From: Clostridia bacterium | Lineage (GTDB): Bacteria; Bacillota; Clostridia; Christensenellales; Borkfalkiaceae | DNA length: 62,336 bases | Direction of reading: 5' to 3' | NCBI GenBank assembly: GCA_017448355.1 | Contig: JAFSLQ010000015.1 | Span: 1-62,336, forward strand | Shown here: positions 44,731 to 52,595 of the stretch, one piece after another | Position numbering within the stretch: the stretch's first letter is position 1 | Layout: each line of letters begins with the position of its first letter | The notes under the pieces: generated by a model | What the model saw: only the letters and a program-made list of their open reading frames with translations | What the model was told of the DNA's origin: nothing | Database searches by the model: none | Program-made: the position numbers and the translations under genes

Positions 44731-45899
44731 ACTACCAAAATGAAGACAAAACGTTGACTGTACTTTTAAGCGGCAGAATAGATTCTTCGAACGCCGACGC
44801 GGTTGAAAAGGAAATATCGGAAATACGCGAACAAAATGCGCACGATATTATGATTTTGGACGCCGACGGGTTGGAGTACATATCTTCTGCGGGGCTTCGC
44901 GTGGTGTTAAGGCTTAAAAAGTCCGAACCGTCCCTGTGTCTTATAAACGTTAATTCCGAAGTGTACGAAATTTTCGAGATGACAGGCTTTACCGAGATGA
45001 TGGATATTAAAAAAGCCTTTCGCCGCATTTCGCTTGAAGGCGCGGAACTTATCGGACAGGGCGCAAACGGTAAGGTTTACAGAGTAAACGACGATACTAT
45101 AGTAAAAGTATACATTAATCCCGACAGTTTCGGCGACATACAAAGGGAAAGAGACCTTGCCAAAAAAGCGTTTGTTTTAGGTATTCCGACGGCAATTTCT
45201 TACGATATTGCGCGCGTTGGGGATAGTTACGGCACGGTGTTTGAAATGCTGACCGCCAAGTCATTTGCAAAACTTATTTTTGCCGAACCTGAAAAACTTG
45301 ATTATTATATAGGTCTTTACGTCGATTTGTTGAAAAAGATACACAAAACGCTGGTAAAGGAAGGCGATATGCCCGATATGAAGGAAGTCGCGCTGAGTTG
45401 GGCGAAATTCGATATGGATTATCTTCCCAAGGAAATCGGCGAAAAACTTTTTGCTTTGGTGAACGCGATTCCGAAAGACAACCATATGTTGCACGGCGAT
45501 TATCACGTTAAAAACGTTATGATGCAGGACGGGGAAACGCTTTTAATCGATATGGATACCTTGTGCGTTGGTAATCCCGTATTTGAACTCGGTTCTATGT
45601 TTAACGCTTACGAAGGTTTTTCCGCGTTAGACCCGAGTGTTTCATCGGCGTTTTTGGGAATATCGCACGAACTTGCCGTTAAAATTTGGGAAAAATCGCT
45701 TTCAGCGTATTTGGGTACTACCGATAAAGTTAAACTTGAAGAAGCCGAAAATAAAGCAAAGATTATCGGGTTTATGCGCTTGTTGCGCAGAAGTATCCGC
45801 CGCGGCGGGCTTTCCGACGCGACGATGAAATCGGAAATTGATTTTTATATCGAACAACTCGTATCACTCGTCGGCAAAACGGATACTCTTATAATTTAG
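44727..45899 (+). CDS. STAS domain fused to an APH-like kinase
   Basis: A 390-residue fusion. Residues about 1-98 are a STAS anti-sigma antagonist domain with the phosphorylatable serine region LEYISSAGLRVVLRL. Residues about 105-385 are an aminoglycoside phosphotransferase/choline-kinase-like domain: GQGANGKVYRV, MLHGDYHVKNVM (catalytic loop, Asp) and LLIDMDTLCVGNPVFELGSM (DxD metal motif). I would call it the output of the partner switch: phosphorylation of the STAS serine by the upstream protein may control the fused kinase. Substrate unknown. It follows the HD gene with ATGA overlap. Confidence 0.88.
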   Translation: MNYQNEDKTLTVLLSGRIDSSNADAVEKEISEIREQNAHDIMILDADGLEYISSAGLRVVLRLKKSEPSLCLINVNSEVYEIFEMTGFTEMMDIKKAFRRISLEGAELIGQGANGKVYRVNDDTIVKVYINPDSFGDIQRERDLAKKAFVLGIPTAISYDIARVGDSYGTVFEMLTAKSFAKLIFAEPEKLDYYIGLYVDLLKKIHKTLVKEGDMPDMKEVALSWAKFDMDYLPKEIGEKLFALVNAIPKDNHMLHGDYHVKNVMMQDGETLLIDMDTLCVGNPVFELGSMFNAYEGFSALDPSVSSAFLGISHELAVKIWEKSLSAYLGTTDKVKLEEAENKAKIIGFMRLLRRSIRRGGLSDATMKSEIDFYIEQLVSLVGKTDTLII

Positions 45900-45913
45900 T
45901 TAATGAAAAGCAC

Positions 45914-45940
45914 AAAAGCGACGGCAAAAGCCGTCGTTTT
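45914..45940. terminator. terminator between the STAS-kinase gene and the tRNA-Arg fragment
   Basis: Arms AAAAGCGACGGC and GCCGTCGTTTT around AAAA, followed by G ATTGTTT on the plus strand. It could also end a minus-strand tRNA transcript. Confidence 0.8.
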
Positions 45941-45947
45941 GATTGTT

Positions 45948-45991
45948 TGGTACTCCCGACGGGAATCGAACCCATAACTAACCCTTAGGAG
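45948..45991 (-). other. 3' half of tRNA-Arg(CCU), probable element attachment site
   Basis: On the minus strand the 44 nt run from the anticodon loop CTCCTAA through stem GGGTT, variable loop, T-arm (ATGGG TTCGATT CCCGT), acceptor strand and CCA (45948-45950). The 5' half of the tRNA does not follow: upstream of CTCCTAA the sequence is TATATTCA, not a stem partner. tRNA-Arg(CCU) genes are classical tyrosine-integrase targets. I read this as the left attachment site of the element that begins at about 45990. An intact tRNA-Arg would be expected beyond the right end of the window. Confidence 0.75.
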
Positions 45992-46136
45992 TGAATATAT
46001 CTCACCCTGACGTAGGGTTATATAGTGCGTAAAATACATAATTTGCGTAATTTTCGCCGTTTACTCGCCGTATTTTGCGTAGTTTTCATAACGACTGAAA
46101 ACTTTTATAACGCTTAATAAAAGTAAGTCACCAAAA

Positions 46137-46158
46137 AGGTCACCATTTCTGGTGACCT
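46137..46158 (-). terminator. GGTCACC inverted repeat
   Basis: AGGTCACC and GGTGACCT around ATTTCT, with another GTCACC 13 nt further left at 46127-46132. It lies 28 nt after the stop of the minus-strand gene at 46187 and could terminate it; the extra copy also allows an integrase or repressor site. Confidence 0.45.
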
Positions 46159-46186
46159 AAATATAACTAGTTAATATATGGAATTA

Positions 46187-47386
46187 TCAAAACGCTTCCA
46201 GTAAATCAGAAATTATTGTAGGAAGTTTGTTTTTCATATAATTGTCAATTTGTATTCCTATAGTATCTTCCAAAAACTCATCTTTAATATCAAGATTATT
46301 GTCTTTAACAAGATTTGTCGAAGAAATTGTTTTCCATTTATTTTTTAAAGTTTTACCTTTCATTTTATAATTATGTTTGACGGCAACATCAAATAATTTT
46401 TGTCTATAATTTTCAAATTGGCTATCGGCAGGTCCGATAATTACAGCAAGATTGACGCCGTATCCTTCAAAGGTTTGAAACTCAAAACCTATTAAATTCG
46501 TTTGATTTGCAACCCAACCATTTCCCATATGTCCACAAACTTTAACAAGTTGATTCGGTGTAAAACGTACGTAATGCTTTGTATGATTATCCCATACACA
46601 AATGTCATACTTATCGGCAATATCCAGTAAGTAATTATATATGTAATCTGAAAATCGACTTGCTACATCCGGTCTGTTTTCAAAGATTAAATCAAAAGCT
46701 TGTTGATGTTTAAAATATATTTTTTTACAAATATCAATTATTTCTTTGTCTTCCACGACGTTTCTCCTTATCGCATTAATATAATCTTCAATGTATAACT
46801 TTGCTTTATCGGGTATCTTGTAAATACTAATTAGGCTAGTAATTTCTTCTAGTACAAATTCATAACTCATACTAACCCAATTATCTTGATCTGACGATTC
46901 ATCTCCAGCTGGTGACAAATATATTAAGACATAATGAAAGTCTTTCGGATAATCTCTTAATAAACCGACTTTATATTTTTCTAACTGGTTAGAATGTTCT
47001 GTTGAGCCAATTTTATTCTCTATTGCTAAAACCAAACCATTACTTTCTGAAACAATTAAGATATCAATATTATCCTTTTCACGATAGACAATAACATCTT
47101 CTAAATTCATTAAATCAATATCCACAGGCGTTAGTCCATTCATGATGTCGATTTTTGTGCCTTTTGTAGAATAAATCAAAAATTTCTTCAACAGTTTATC
47201 ATATAACCCATGCATTTCGTTAGGGTTTAAGAGCCAAGAGAGCATATTACTATGTCGTATTTCAGCACGATCGAGTTTAAGAAGGCTAAATATATTTAAA
47301 TCGTTAGTCCATTCATGTAACGGCTCTAAACAATCAATATCGGATATTAAATCGTTTATTACGAGCATTTTTTCATCATTTGTCAT
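46187..47386 (-). CDS. PD-(D/E)XK nuclease-family protein
   Basis: A 399-residue protein of the PF14281-like family. The N-terminal stretch NIFSLLKLDRAEIRHSNMLS leads to the nuclease core NIDILIVSE...LAIENKI (Asp108, Glu123-x-Lys125). The last 150 residues are a separate domain (VANQTNLIGFEFQTFEGYG). Related proteins occur on mobile elements and in defence islands, sometimes acting alone. It is AT-rich, and reads towards the attachment site. Target unknown; nuclease activity is inferred from the motif. Confidence 0.82.
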   Translation of the reverse strand: MTNDEKMLVINDLISDIDCLEPLHEWTNDLNIFSLLKLDRAEIRHSNMLSWLLNPNEMHGLYDKLLKKFLIYSTKGTKIDIMNGLTPVDIDLMNLEDVIVYREKDNIDILIVSESNGLVLAIENKIGSTEHSNQLEKYKVGLLRDYPKDFHYVLIYLSPAGDESSDQDNWVSMSYEFVLEEITSLISIYKIPDKAKLYIEDYINAIRRNVVEDKEIIDICKKIYFKHQQAFDLIFENRPDVASRFSDYIYNYLLDIADKYDICVWDNHTKHYVRFTPNQLVKVCGHMGNGWVANQTNLIGFEFQTFEGYGVNLAVIIGPADSQFENYRQKLFDVAVKHNYKMKGKTLKNKWKTISSTNLVKDNNLDIKDEFLEDTIGIQIDNYMKNKLPTIISDLLEAF

Positions 47387-47752
47387 AAAAACACCGTTTA
47401 GTATACTATTTCTTAAAATTTATTGAGAATTGTTTTCTAAGTATATTGTATATTATGTGTCTGTAAATTGCAATTATTTTTAGCTGTTCACTTGAAATGC
47501 TTTAAAATAAAAATCTTTGGCAGATATTGTAAATTTATGTTAATTAGCCTAAGATTTTACTTTCTGTAATATATAACAAACTTTACTAGAAATCTAAAGT
47601 CTGACTTTATTTTACTCGTAATTTTATAAACAGTTTTTATAATTTTTGTAGTGCCAAAAAAACAGATATTAGTTGACTTTTTTAACACAATTTCTCTGGG
47701 CTCTTGCCACGGTTTACGGTATACTTTGGTTGCAAACGAAGGAGATACATCC

Positions 47753-47941
47753 ATGACAAAATCCTATGCACAGAGAAAACTAGCACTACTTATAAAAGAC
47801 CATAACCACTACGTAAAGGTTGGATACGCCGACGCAGTCAAAGATTACCGCACGGCGATTGATATGCTGATAAGCGTAGCAAGTCGCCAAGGCATAAAGA
47901 TGCACTACACCGTTTCGGCTGACGGATATATAAATAAGTAA
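47753..47941 (+). CDS. small accessory-element protein
   Basis: A 62-residue protein with ATG 47753 and GGAG 8 nt upstream. Basic and helical (QRKLALLIKDHNHYVKVGYA); no family known to me. The open frame before the ATG is not coding. The 47387-47752 stretch before it shows nothing beyond AT-rich sequence and probable divergent promoters. Confidence 0.6.
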   Translation: MTKSYAQRKLALLIKDHNHYVKVGYADAVKDYRTAIDMLISVASRQGIKMHYTVSADGYINK

Positions 47942-48079
47942 AAACAGATACGCTATCGAAAGTCGTCAAACTAGATAATTGCCGCTGCAGACACAATTCT
48001 GTGGCGACAATTATTTGATTTAAAATTATATTTTTATATTTATATAACAAAACGAGTAGATATAAAAATTCATTTACGG

Positions 48080-48085
48080 TATAAT
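48080..48085 (+). promoter_or_regulatory. -10 box of a leaderless mRNA
   Basis: TATAAT at 48080-48085 ends 6 nt before the ATG of the metallophosphoesterase gene, with a 4/6 -35 box (TAGATA, 48057-48062) 17 nt upstream. There is no ribosome site, so the mRNA is probably leaderless. Confidence 0.5.
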
Positions 48086-48091
48086 AGCAGC

Positions 48092-48874
48092 ATGAGATAT
48101 TACGTAGTTGCCGACCCGCATGGGCATTATACCTATCTAGTGGAGGAATTAAGAGAAAAAGGATTTTTTGAAGATGCAGAACCGCATAAACTGATAATCT
48201 GCGGTGATATCTTCGACCGTGGCAACGAAGCCAAGAAAATACAGGAATTCGTTCTTGACTTAATGAAAAAAGACCAAATTATTCTTATAAGAGGCAATCA
48301 CGAAGATTTAGCAATAGAATTTATAAAAAATGCATGGCGATATATTCAATGGGGCTTAAAATCCAGTCACCACTACTCTAACGGCACGGTTGATACTTTT
48401 TGCCAACTGATAGACATGAATTTATACGACATGGCAATCTTTACTAGTAAGGCAGTAGATTTGATGGAAAATACGCCGTATATAAAAAACATTATTCCCA
48501 CTATGGTAGATTATTACGAAACGTCAAATTACATATTTGTTCATGGTTGGATACCGTGCAAAGCGAGTGGTTTTGGTGGGCAAGCATCAAATTTTGAGTA
48601 TGATAAGGAGTGGCGGAAAGCGAGTCCTGAAGAATTTGAACTCGCAAGATGGTACAATGGGATTTTGGCTGCATCACAGGGCGTAATTGAGCCAAATAAA
48701 ACTATAGTATGCGGACATTGGCATTGTTCCTACGGACATTCTAAACTCGAGCATAAAGGTTATGAATTCGGGGAGAACGCAAATTTCTCTCCGTATAAAG
48801 GTAAAGGAATAATCGCTTTAGATGCTTGCACCATTGAATCCCGCAAGATTAACTGTATTATTATAAACGATTGA
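48092..48874 (+). CDS. calcineurin-like metallophosphoesterase
   Basis: A 260-residue cytosolic phosphoesterase. Metal-binding motifs appear in order: VADPHGHYTYL (D-x-H, about residue 8), GDIFDRGNE (GDxxDRG), LIRGNHED (GNHE), HGWIP and CGHWHCSYGH. It resembles bacterial and phage PPP-type protein/diadenosine tetraphosphate phosphatases, which often occur on phages. It is in the left module of the integrated element. Substrate not predictable. Confidence 0.88.
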   Translation: MRYYVVADPHGHYTYLVEELREKGFFEDAEPHKLIICGDIFDRGNEAKKIQEFVLDLMKKDQIILIRGNHEDLAIEFIKNAWRYIQWGLKSSHHYSNGTVDTFCQLIDMNLYDMAIFTSKAVDLMENTPYIKNIIPTMVDYYETSNYIFVHGWIPCKASGFGGQASNFEYDKEWRKASPEEFELARWYNGILAASQGVIEPNKTIVCGHWHCSYGHSKLEHKGYEFGENANFSPYKGKGIIALDACTIESRKINCIIIND

Positions 48875-48915
48875 TAGGATGTTTTTGTAGTAATAATTGA
48901 AAAATTTTTAATAAT

Positions 48916-48948
48916 GACACAAACTGTCATATATCCTGTGCTATAATA
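48916..48948 (+). promoter_or_regulatory. TGACA-N5-TGTCA operator with -10 box
   Basis: ATGACA and TGTCAT (48915-48931) form an inverted repeat with centre CAAAC; 12 nt later TATAAT (48943-48948), preceded by TGTGC. The same layout lies before the methyltransferase gene (54348-54380) and before the HTH gene at 25633. It controls the gene at 48977. Confidence 0.6.
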
Positions 48949-48976
48949 TCTTTATTAAAGCGAAAGGGTTTAAAAT

Positions 48977-49834
48977 ATGGCAACTCAAAAGGAAATTATA
49001 AAGAAATATATACAAGCTTTTAAGGATATTAAAACTTGGACGATTGACGATGTAAACGAAGAAATCGTTAATAATAATTTGAGTGATAACGAAATAATCG
49101 AAGAATATGAAGAAATTATACGTCAAGTTAACCATCTGATTGACGTTGCTTTAGGTCAAGCAGTTTACGATAACTTAGACGAAGAGATTATGGCAGATAT
49201 TGCCGAAAAAGAAAACACACGAAATGTTCCCATTGAACCACTAGCAAGGTCTCAGTACGTTATTTCTAGAATAAAAACAGATGTTGAAAGATATCGCGCT
49301 TGCCGAGATTATAACCTTAAGCATGGTGTCGACATAAAACAGCGAGGAATAAAATATGAATATCGCCTTGCTAAACAGGAGTACCGTGATATTGCCAAAG
49401 ATTATAAATATATAATCGAAAAGCTCAATGGTGAATTAAAAAAGCATAGGCCAGTATTTGAAGAACTAATTATGAAGGGATTAACGCTTGAAGAATACGG
49501 CAGATTGAAAAAAGGACCAAATGGTGATAGAAAATACCTTATTAAATGGGCGTTTAATAAGAAAATGTCGTTTATTAAGGCTTTAGGTAAATGTTATGCA
49601 AACGACATATCAAGCATGAACTACTATAACGGTATCCAAAAAGAAAATGCGGAATACGATGGTAGAGATTACTATATGGTCGAGAGGGAAATTGTTAGTG
49701 ATGCATTATCTCTAGTAGATAAACATCAAAAAGAGTATTTTCTTGCAATGAAAGAAGCCTATGAAGAAATATACGAAACGGTAGAATCAATGCGGAAAGA
49801 AAGTAAAGAGAAACCTGATATTAGTTTCATATAA
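48977..49834 (+). CDS. unknown charged helical protein
   Basis: A 285-residue protein with no recognised family. It is rich in Lys, Glu, Tyr and Asp and almost wholly helical, with long amphipathic stretches (KEIIKKYIQAFKDIKTWT; EYRDIAKDYKYIIEKLNGEL). No membrane segment, signal or cysteine cluster. The start follows AAAGGG. It lies under the shared operator and just before the replication module, so a role in element maintenance or regulation is possible. Confidence 0.7.
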   Translation: MATQKEIIKKYIQAFKDIKTWTIDDVNEEIVNNNLSDNEIIEEYEEIIRQVNHLIDVALGQAVYDNLDEEIMADIAEKENTRNVPIEPLARSQYVISRIKTDVERYRACRDYNLKHGVDIKQRGIKYEYRLAKQEYRDIAKDYKYIIEKLNGELKKHRPVFEELIMKGLTLEEYGRLKKGPNGDRKYLIKWAFNKKMSFIKALGKCYANDISSMNYYNGIQKENAEYDGRDYYMVEREIVSDALSLVDKHQKEYFLAMKEAYEEIYETVESMRKESKEKPDISFI

Positions 49835-49844
49835 AAGGTTGTCT

Positions 49845-49914
49845 CACGCGCGCGTGCGTATTGTGGAACAAAATGGAATATTAAACTAGCGATATTATAT
49901 ATTGGTATCGCTAG
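49845..49914. promoter_or_regulatory. palindrome and inverted repeat before the primase gene
   Basis: CACGCGCGCGTG (49845-49856) is a perfect alternating purine-pyrimidine palindrome. CTAGCGATA (49886-49894) and TATCGCTAG (49906-49914) are perfect 9-bp arms 11 nt apart. They may be operators or parts of an origin. Confidence 0.45.
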
Positions 49915-49920
49915 CAACGG

Positions 49921-49950
49921 AAAGCACCTGTTAGCAAACGGGTGCTTTTA
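49921..49950 (+). terminator. terminator before the primase gene
   Basis: AAAGCACCTGTT pairs with AACGGGTGCTTT (one G-U pair) around AGCA, then TTAGTTTT. Confidence 0.7.
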
Positions 49951-49992
49951 GTTTTCTTAAGGAAACACTCAAAAAATTAGTGGAGAAGAAAA

Positions 49993-51948
49993 ATGAACAT
50001 TTTTGAAAAAGTGAAAGACCAAGTCAAGATTACGGACGTGGTAGAAAGGTACGGCTTACACCTAAATTCAAGTATGAAAGCGTTGTGCCCTTTCCACCAC
50101 GAAAAAACGCCGTCGTTCTCGATTGACCCTAAAAACGGTATATTTACTTGTTTCGGTTGCGGGGAAACGGGAGACGTGATCTCGTTTGTGTCAAAGATCG
50201 AAAACATTGAGCCGTTGGAGGCGGCTAGAAAACTCGCCGATATGTATAACATTGATATAGAAGAGTTCCGTAGCCGTCCTACAATTAAGGAATACCTACA
50301 ACAATGCATACGAGACGTGGATAAAACCGATTATTTCAAAACAAGGGGTTTGACTGACGAGACCGTAAAAAAATACTGTCTCGGCTACGACGTAAAAAAA
50401 GACGCCGTCGTCATCCCTTACTCTTCGGAGTTAAGGTATTATCAAAGGCGGAGTGTAAAAGAAAAGAGATTTTATAAGCCGACCGTGGAAGATGCGGGTA
50501 GCGAACCGCTTTTCAACCAGAACGGATTATACGGCAACACCAAAAGCGTCTTTATAGTCGAATCGCCTATATGCGCGCTGTCTATAATGCAATGCGGAAG
50601 TCCCGCCGTTGCACTATGCGGAGTTCAAGGGAAAAACAAGTTGGTAAAATGCGTTACGGCGAAAAAGCCGTCTGCTACCCTTATATTATGTTTAGACAAC
50701 GACGAAGCGGGAAAAACCGCCACGGACAGCCTTACAAAGAAACTTGACGAGAACGACGTAAAATACGTGGTTTATAACGTCGCAAAAGACTGTAAAGACC
50801 CCAACGAACTGCTTGTTAAAAAAGATAGCCTGTTAAAAGCGAGTATCGAACTTGCCAAAAAGGAAGTCAAGAAAAAATACACCGTGGGTTTCGGTGGTGT
50901 AACGGCAAACGAACTGGTTTTATCAAATATCGAACCGCCTAACTGGATTATCCCGAATATTCTTCCGCAAGGGCTGGCGATACTGTGCGCTAGTTCCAAG
51001 GTAGGTAAGTCCTGGATGGCGCTGCAAATGTGCATTGCAATCACCAGCGGTGAAAAGTTTATGGAATACCCCACGAACAAACACGGCTGTATGTATTTGG
51101 CACTTGAAGACAGTTATTACAGGCTTAAAGACAGATTGTCCAAAATGCGACCGAACTCGTTGTTCAGTAAAGAGTTTTATATGGGGATAAAGGCGCAAAC
51201 TATGGATTCGGGGCTTTTTGACCAACTGCAAGAAGAACTTACCGAACACCCGACCATAAAACTCGTTATAATCGATACCCTGCAAAAAATAAGGGGTCAG
51301 ATGCGGAAAAACGAACTAGCCTATGCTACGGATTATCGGGAACTCGGTAAACTAAAGGAATTCGCCGACAGCCATAAGATATGTATCCTTCTTATCCATC
51401 ACTTACGGAAAATGGCGGACGAGAACGACGTATTCAATATGATAAGCGGGTCAAACGGTATTATGGGTGTCTGCGACTCTATATTCATTATCTATAAGAA
51501 GAAAAGGACGGACGAGATGGCGTCGCTACATATGACGGGGCGTGACGTTAGACAGCAAGATATTGTAATAAACTTCAATGAAAAAACCTATAACTGGGAA
51601 ATCATGCAATCGCCCGAAGAGTTGGCAAAAGAGCGAGAACGCCAAAGACTTGAAGAAGACCCGCTCGTAATAACTTTAAAGCGTTTAATAGAACCGTCGC
51701 CTCACAAATGGGAAGGAACGGCGAGCGACCTTGTGAAGGCAATTTACGACGTGACAGGCAGTGCACATTGTGGCGGATATAGAGAACTCGGCAAAAAAAT
51801 AACCGACATGGATTGCAGTCTCTATTCACTGGGAATACAGCACTCTTCCAAAAGATCGGGAAAAGAGCGTCGGCACATCTTTACAAAGGCAACGAAAAAG
51901 GTCTTTCACGAACAGTTTGATATGTTCGATAAGGACGACGCTCTATGA
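49993..51948 (+). CDS. CHC2-type primase fused to RepA/DnaB-like ATPase
   Basis: A 651-residue replication protein. CHC2 zinc finger: Cys32, His35, Cys53, Cys56 (CPFHHEKTPSF, FTCFGCGETG). A TOPRIM-like part follows (about 170-260: FIVESPICALSIMQCG, LILCLDNDEAGKTA). The RecA-type ATPase has Walker A ASSKVGKSW (about 331) and Walker B KLVIIDTLQK (about 420), then LLIHHLRK. The C-terminal 80 residues are a winged-helix-like tail. Such primase-helicases initiate replication of islands, ICEs and phages. It directly precedes an iteron-like region. The start follows GGAGAAG. Confidence 0.9.
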   Translation: MNIFEKVKDQVKITDVVERYGLHLNSSMKALCPFHHEKTPSFSIDPKNGIFTCFGCGETGDVISFVSKIENIEPLEAARKLADMYNIDIEEFRSRPTIKEYLQQCIRDVDKTDYFKTRGLTDETVKKYCLGYDVKKDAVVIPYSSELRYYQRRSVKEKRFYKPTVEDAGSEPLFNQNGLYGNTKSVFIVESPICALSIMQCGSPAVALCGVQGKNKLVKCVTAKKPSATLILCLDNDEAGKTATDSLTKKLDENDVKYVVYNVAKDCKDPNELLVKKDSLLKASIELAKKEVKKKYTVGFGGVTANELVLSNIEPPNWIIPNILPQGLAILCASSKVGKSWMALQMCIAITSGEKFMEYPTNKHGCMYLALEDSYYRLKDRLSKMRPNSLFSKEFYMGIKAQTMDSGLFDQLQEELTEHPTIKLVIIDTLQKIRGQMRKNELAYATDYRELGKLKEFADSHKICILLIHHLRKMADENDVFNMISGSNGIMGVCDSIFIIYKKKRTDEMASLHMTGRDVRQQDIVINFNEKTYNWEIMQSPEELAKERERQRLEEDPLVITLKRLIEPSPHKWEGTASDLVKAIYDVTGSAHCGGYRELGKKITDMDCSLYSLGIQHSSKRSGKERRHIFTKATKKVFHEQFDMFDKDDAL

Positions 51949-52315
51949 CGTGAGAAAATTCTAGTATAAATAATGCACGTCACTTGCATTTAACGTCACA
52001 GCCTACCATTATTCCCTAAGGCTAATAAAGAAGGGTTTAACGTCATTTAAGACAGATAGCGTTATGACGTGAGTGACGTATAATTCTAGGTTTATAGGGA
52101 TTACCCCCCCTAGGGGGGTCAAATTTCTAGGCGAACGCTTTCTACTGCGGGGCCGCAAAATCGCGCGAATTTTCGCAAAATCAAAAATCAAACGGGAAAA
52201 TCAAAAATCACATATAAATACTGACGATAAATCAATTTTGATTTTCCAAAAAACGGACGAAAAATCAAAATAATTCAAAAAATCAAAACGGTAAAATTAA
52301 GATAAGGAGCAAAAA
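51946..52315. other. putative replication origin of the element (iterons and AT-rich repeats)
   Basis: Six copies of TGACGT or its complement lie within about 135 nt: 51946, 51977, 51993, 52040, 52065, 52074. Three of them extend to TGACGTGA and one to GTGACGTTA. Then come the palindrome CCCCCCTAGGGGGG (52105-52118) and about 130 nt of AT-rich repeats of AAAATCAAAA/AAAATCAA. Repeats for an initiator followed by an AT-rich unwinding region is the usual form of an iteron origin. The primase-ATPase gene ends at the first repeat, and the excisionase gene starts at 52317. Confidence 0.65.
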
Positions 52316-52316
52316 A

Positions 52317-52511
52317 ATGACCATACCGAGAATGAGAACTTTAACAGAAACGATGGCAGAAATAAAGGCACTAGACCCAAAGACTGCTGTCACCCCTAAC
52401 TGCGTTCGCACCCTTTGTAAAAGCGGTAAAATCCGCTGCGTATTCACGGGTAAGAAACTTTTAGTGGACCTAGACGATTTATTTAAATATTTCGGCAGTC
52501 CGGAGCAATAA
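52317..52511 (+). CDS. excisionase-type small DNA-binding protein
   Basis: A 64-residue protein with a MerR/excisionase-like helix-turn-helix: TLTETMAEIKAL, VTPNCVRTLCKSGKIRCVFT and KKLLVDLDDLFKYF. In its place just before the integrase it would direct excision of the element. Start follows AAGGAG. Confidence 0.8.
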   Translation: MTIPRMRTLTETMAEIKALDPKTAVTPNCVRTLCKSGKIRCVFTGKKLLVDLDDLFKYFGSPEQ

Positions 52512-52595
52512 TCTCTGGACTTTAAGCAAAAAATACGCTTTTGTTTTGTTAAGGGGTTTGCTATACCCCAAAACGAAATATAGGAGAAAAGAACA

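Noticed and set aside
45948-46030. Complete tRNA-Arg gene
   Set aside because: Only the 3' half is present; the expected 5' strands of the acceptor, D and anticodon stems are absent upstream.
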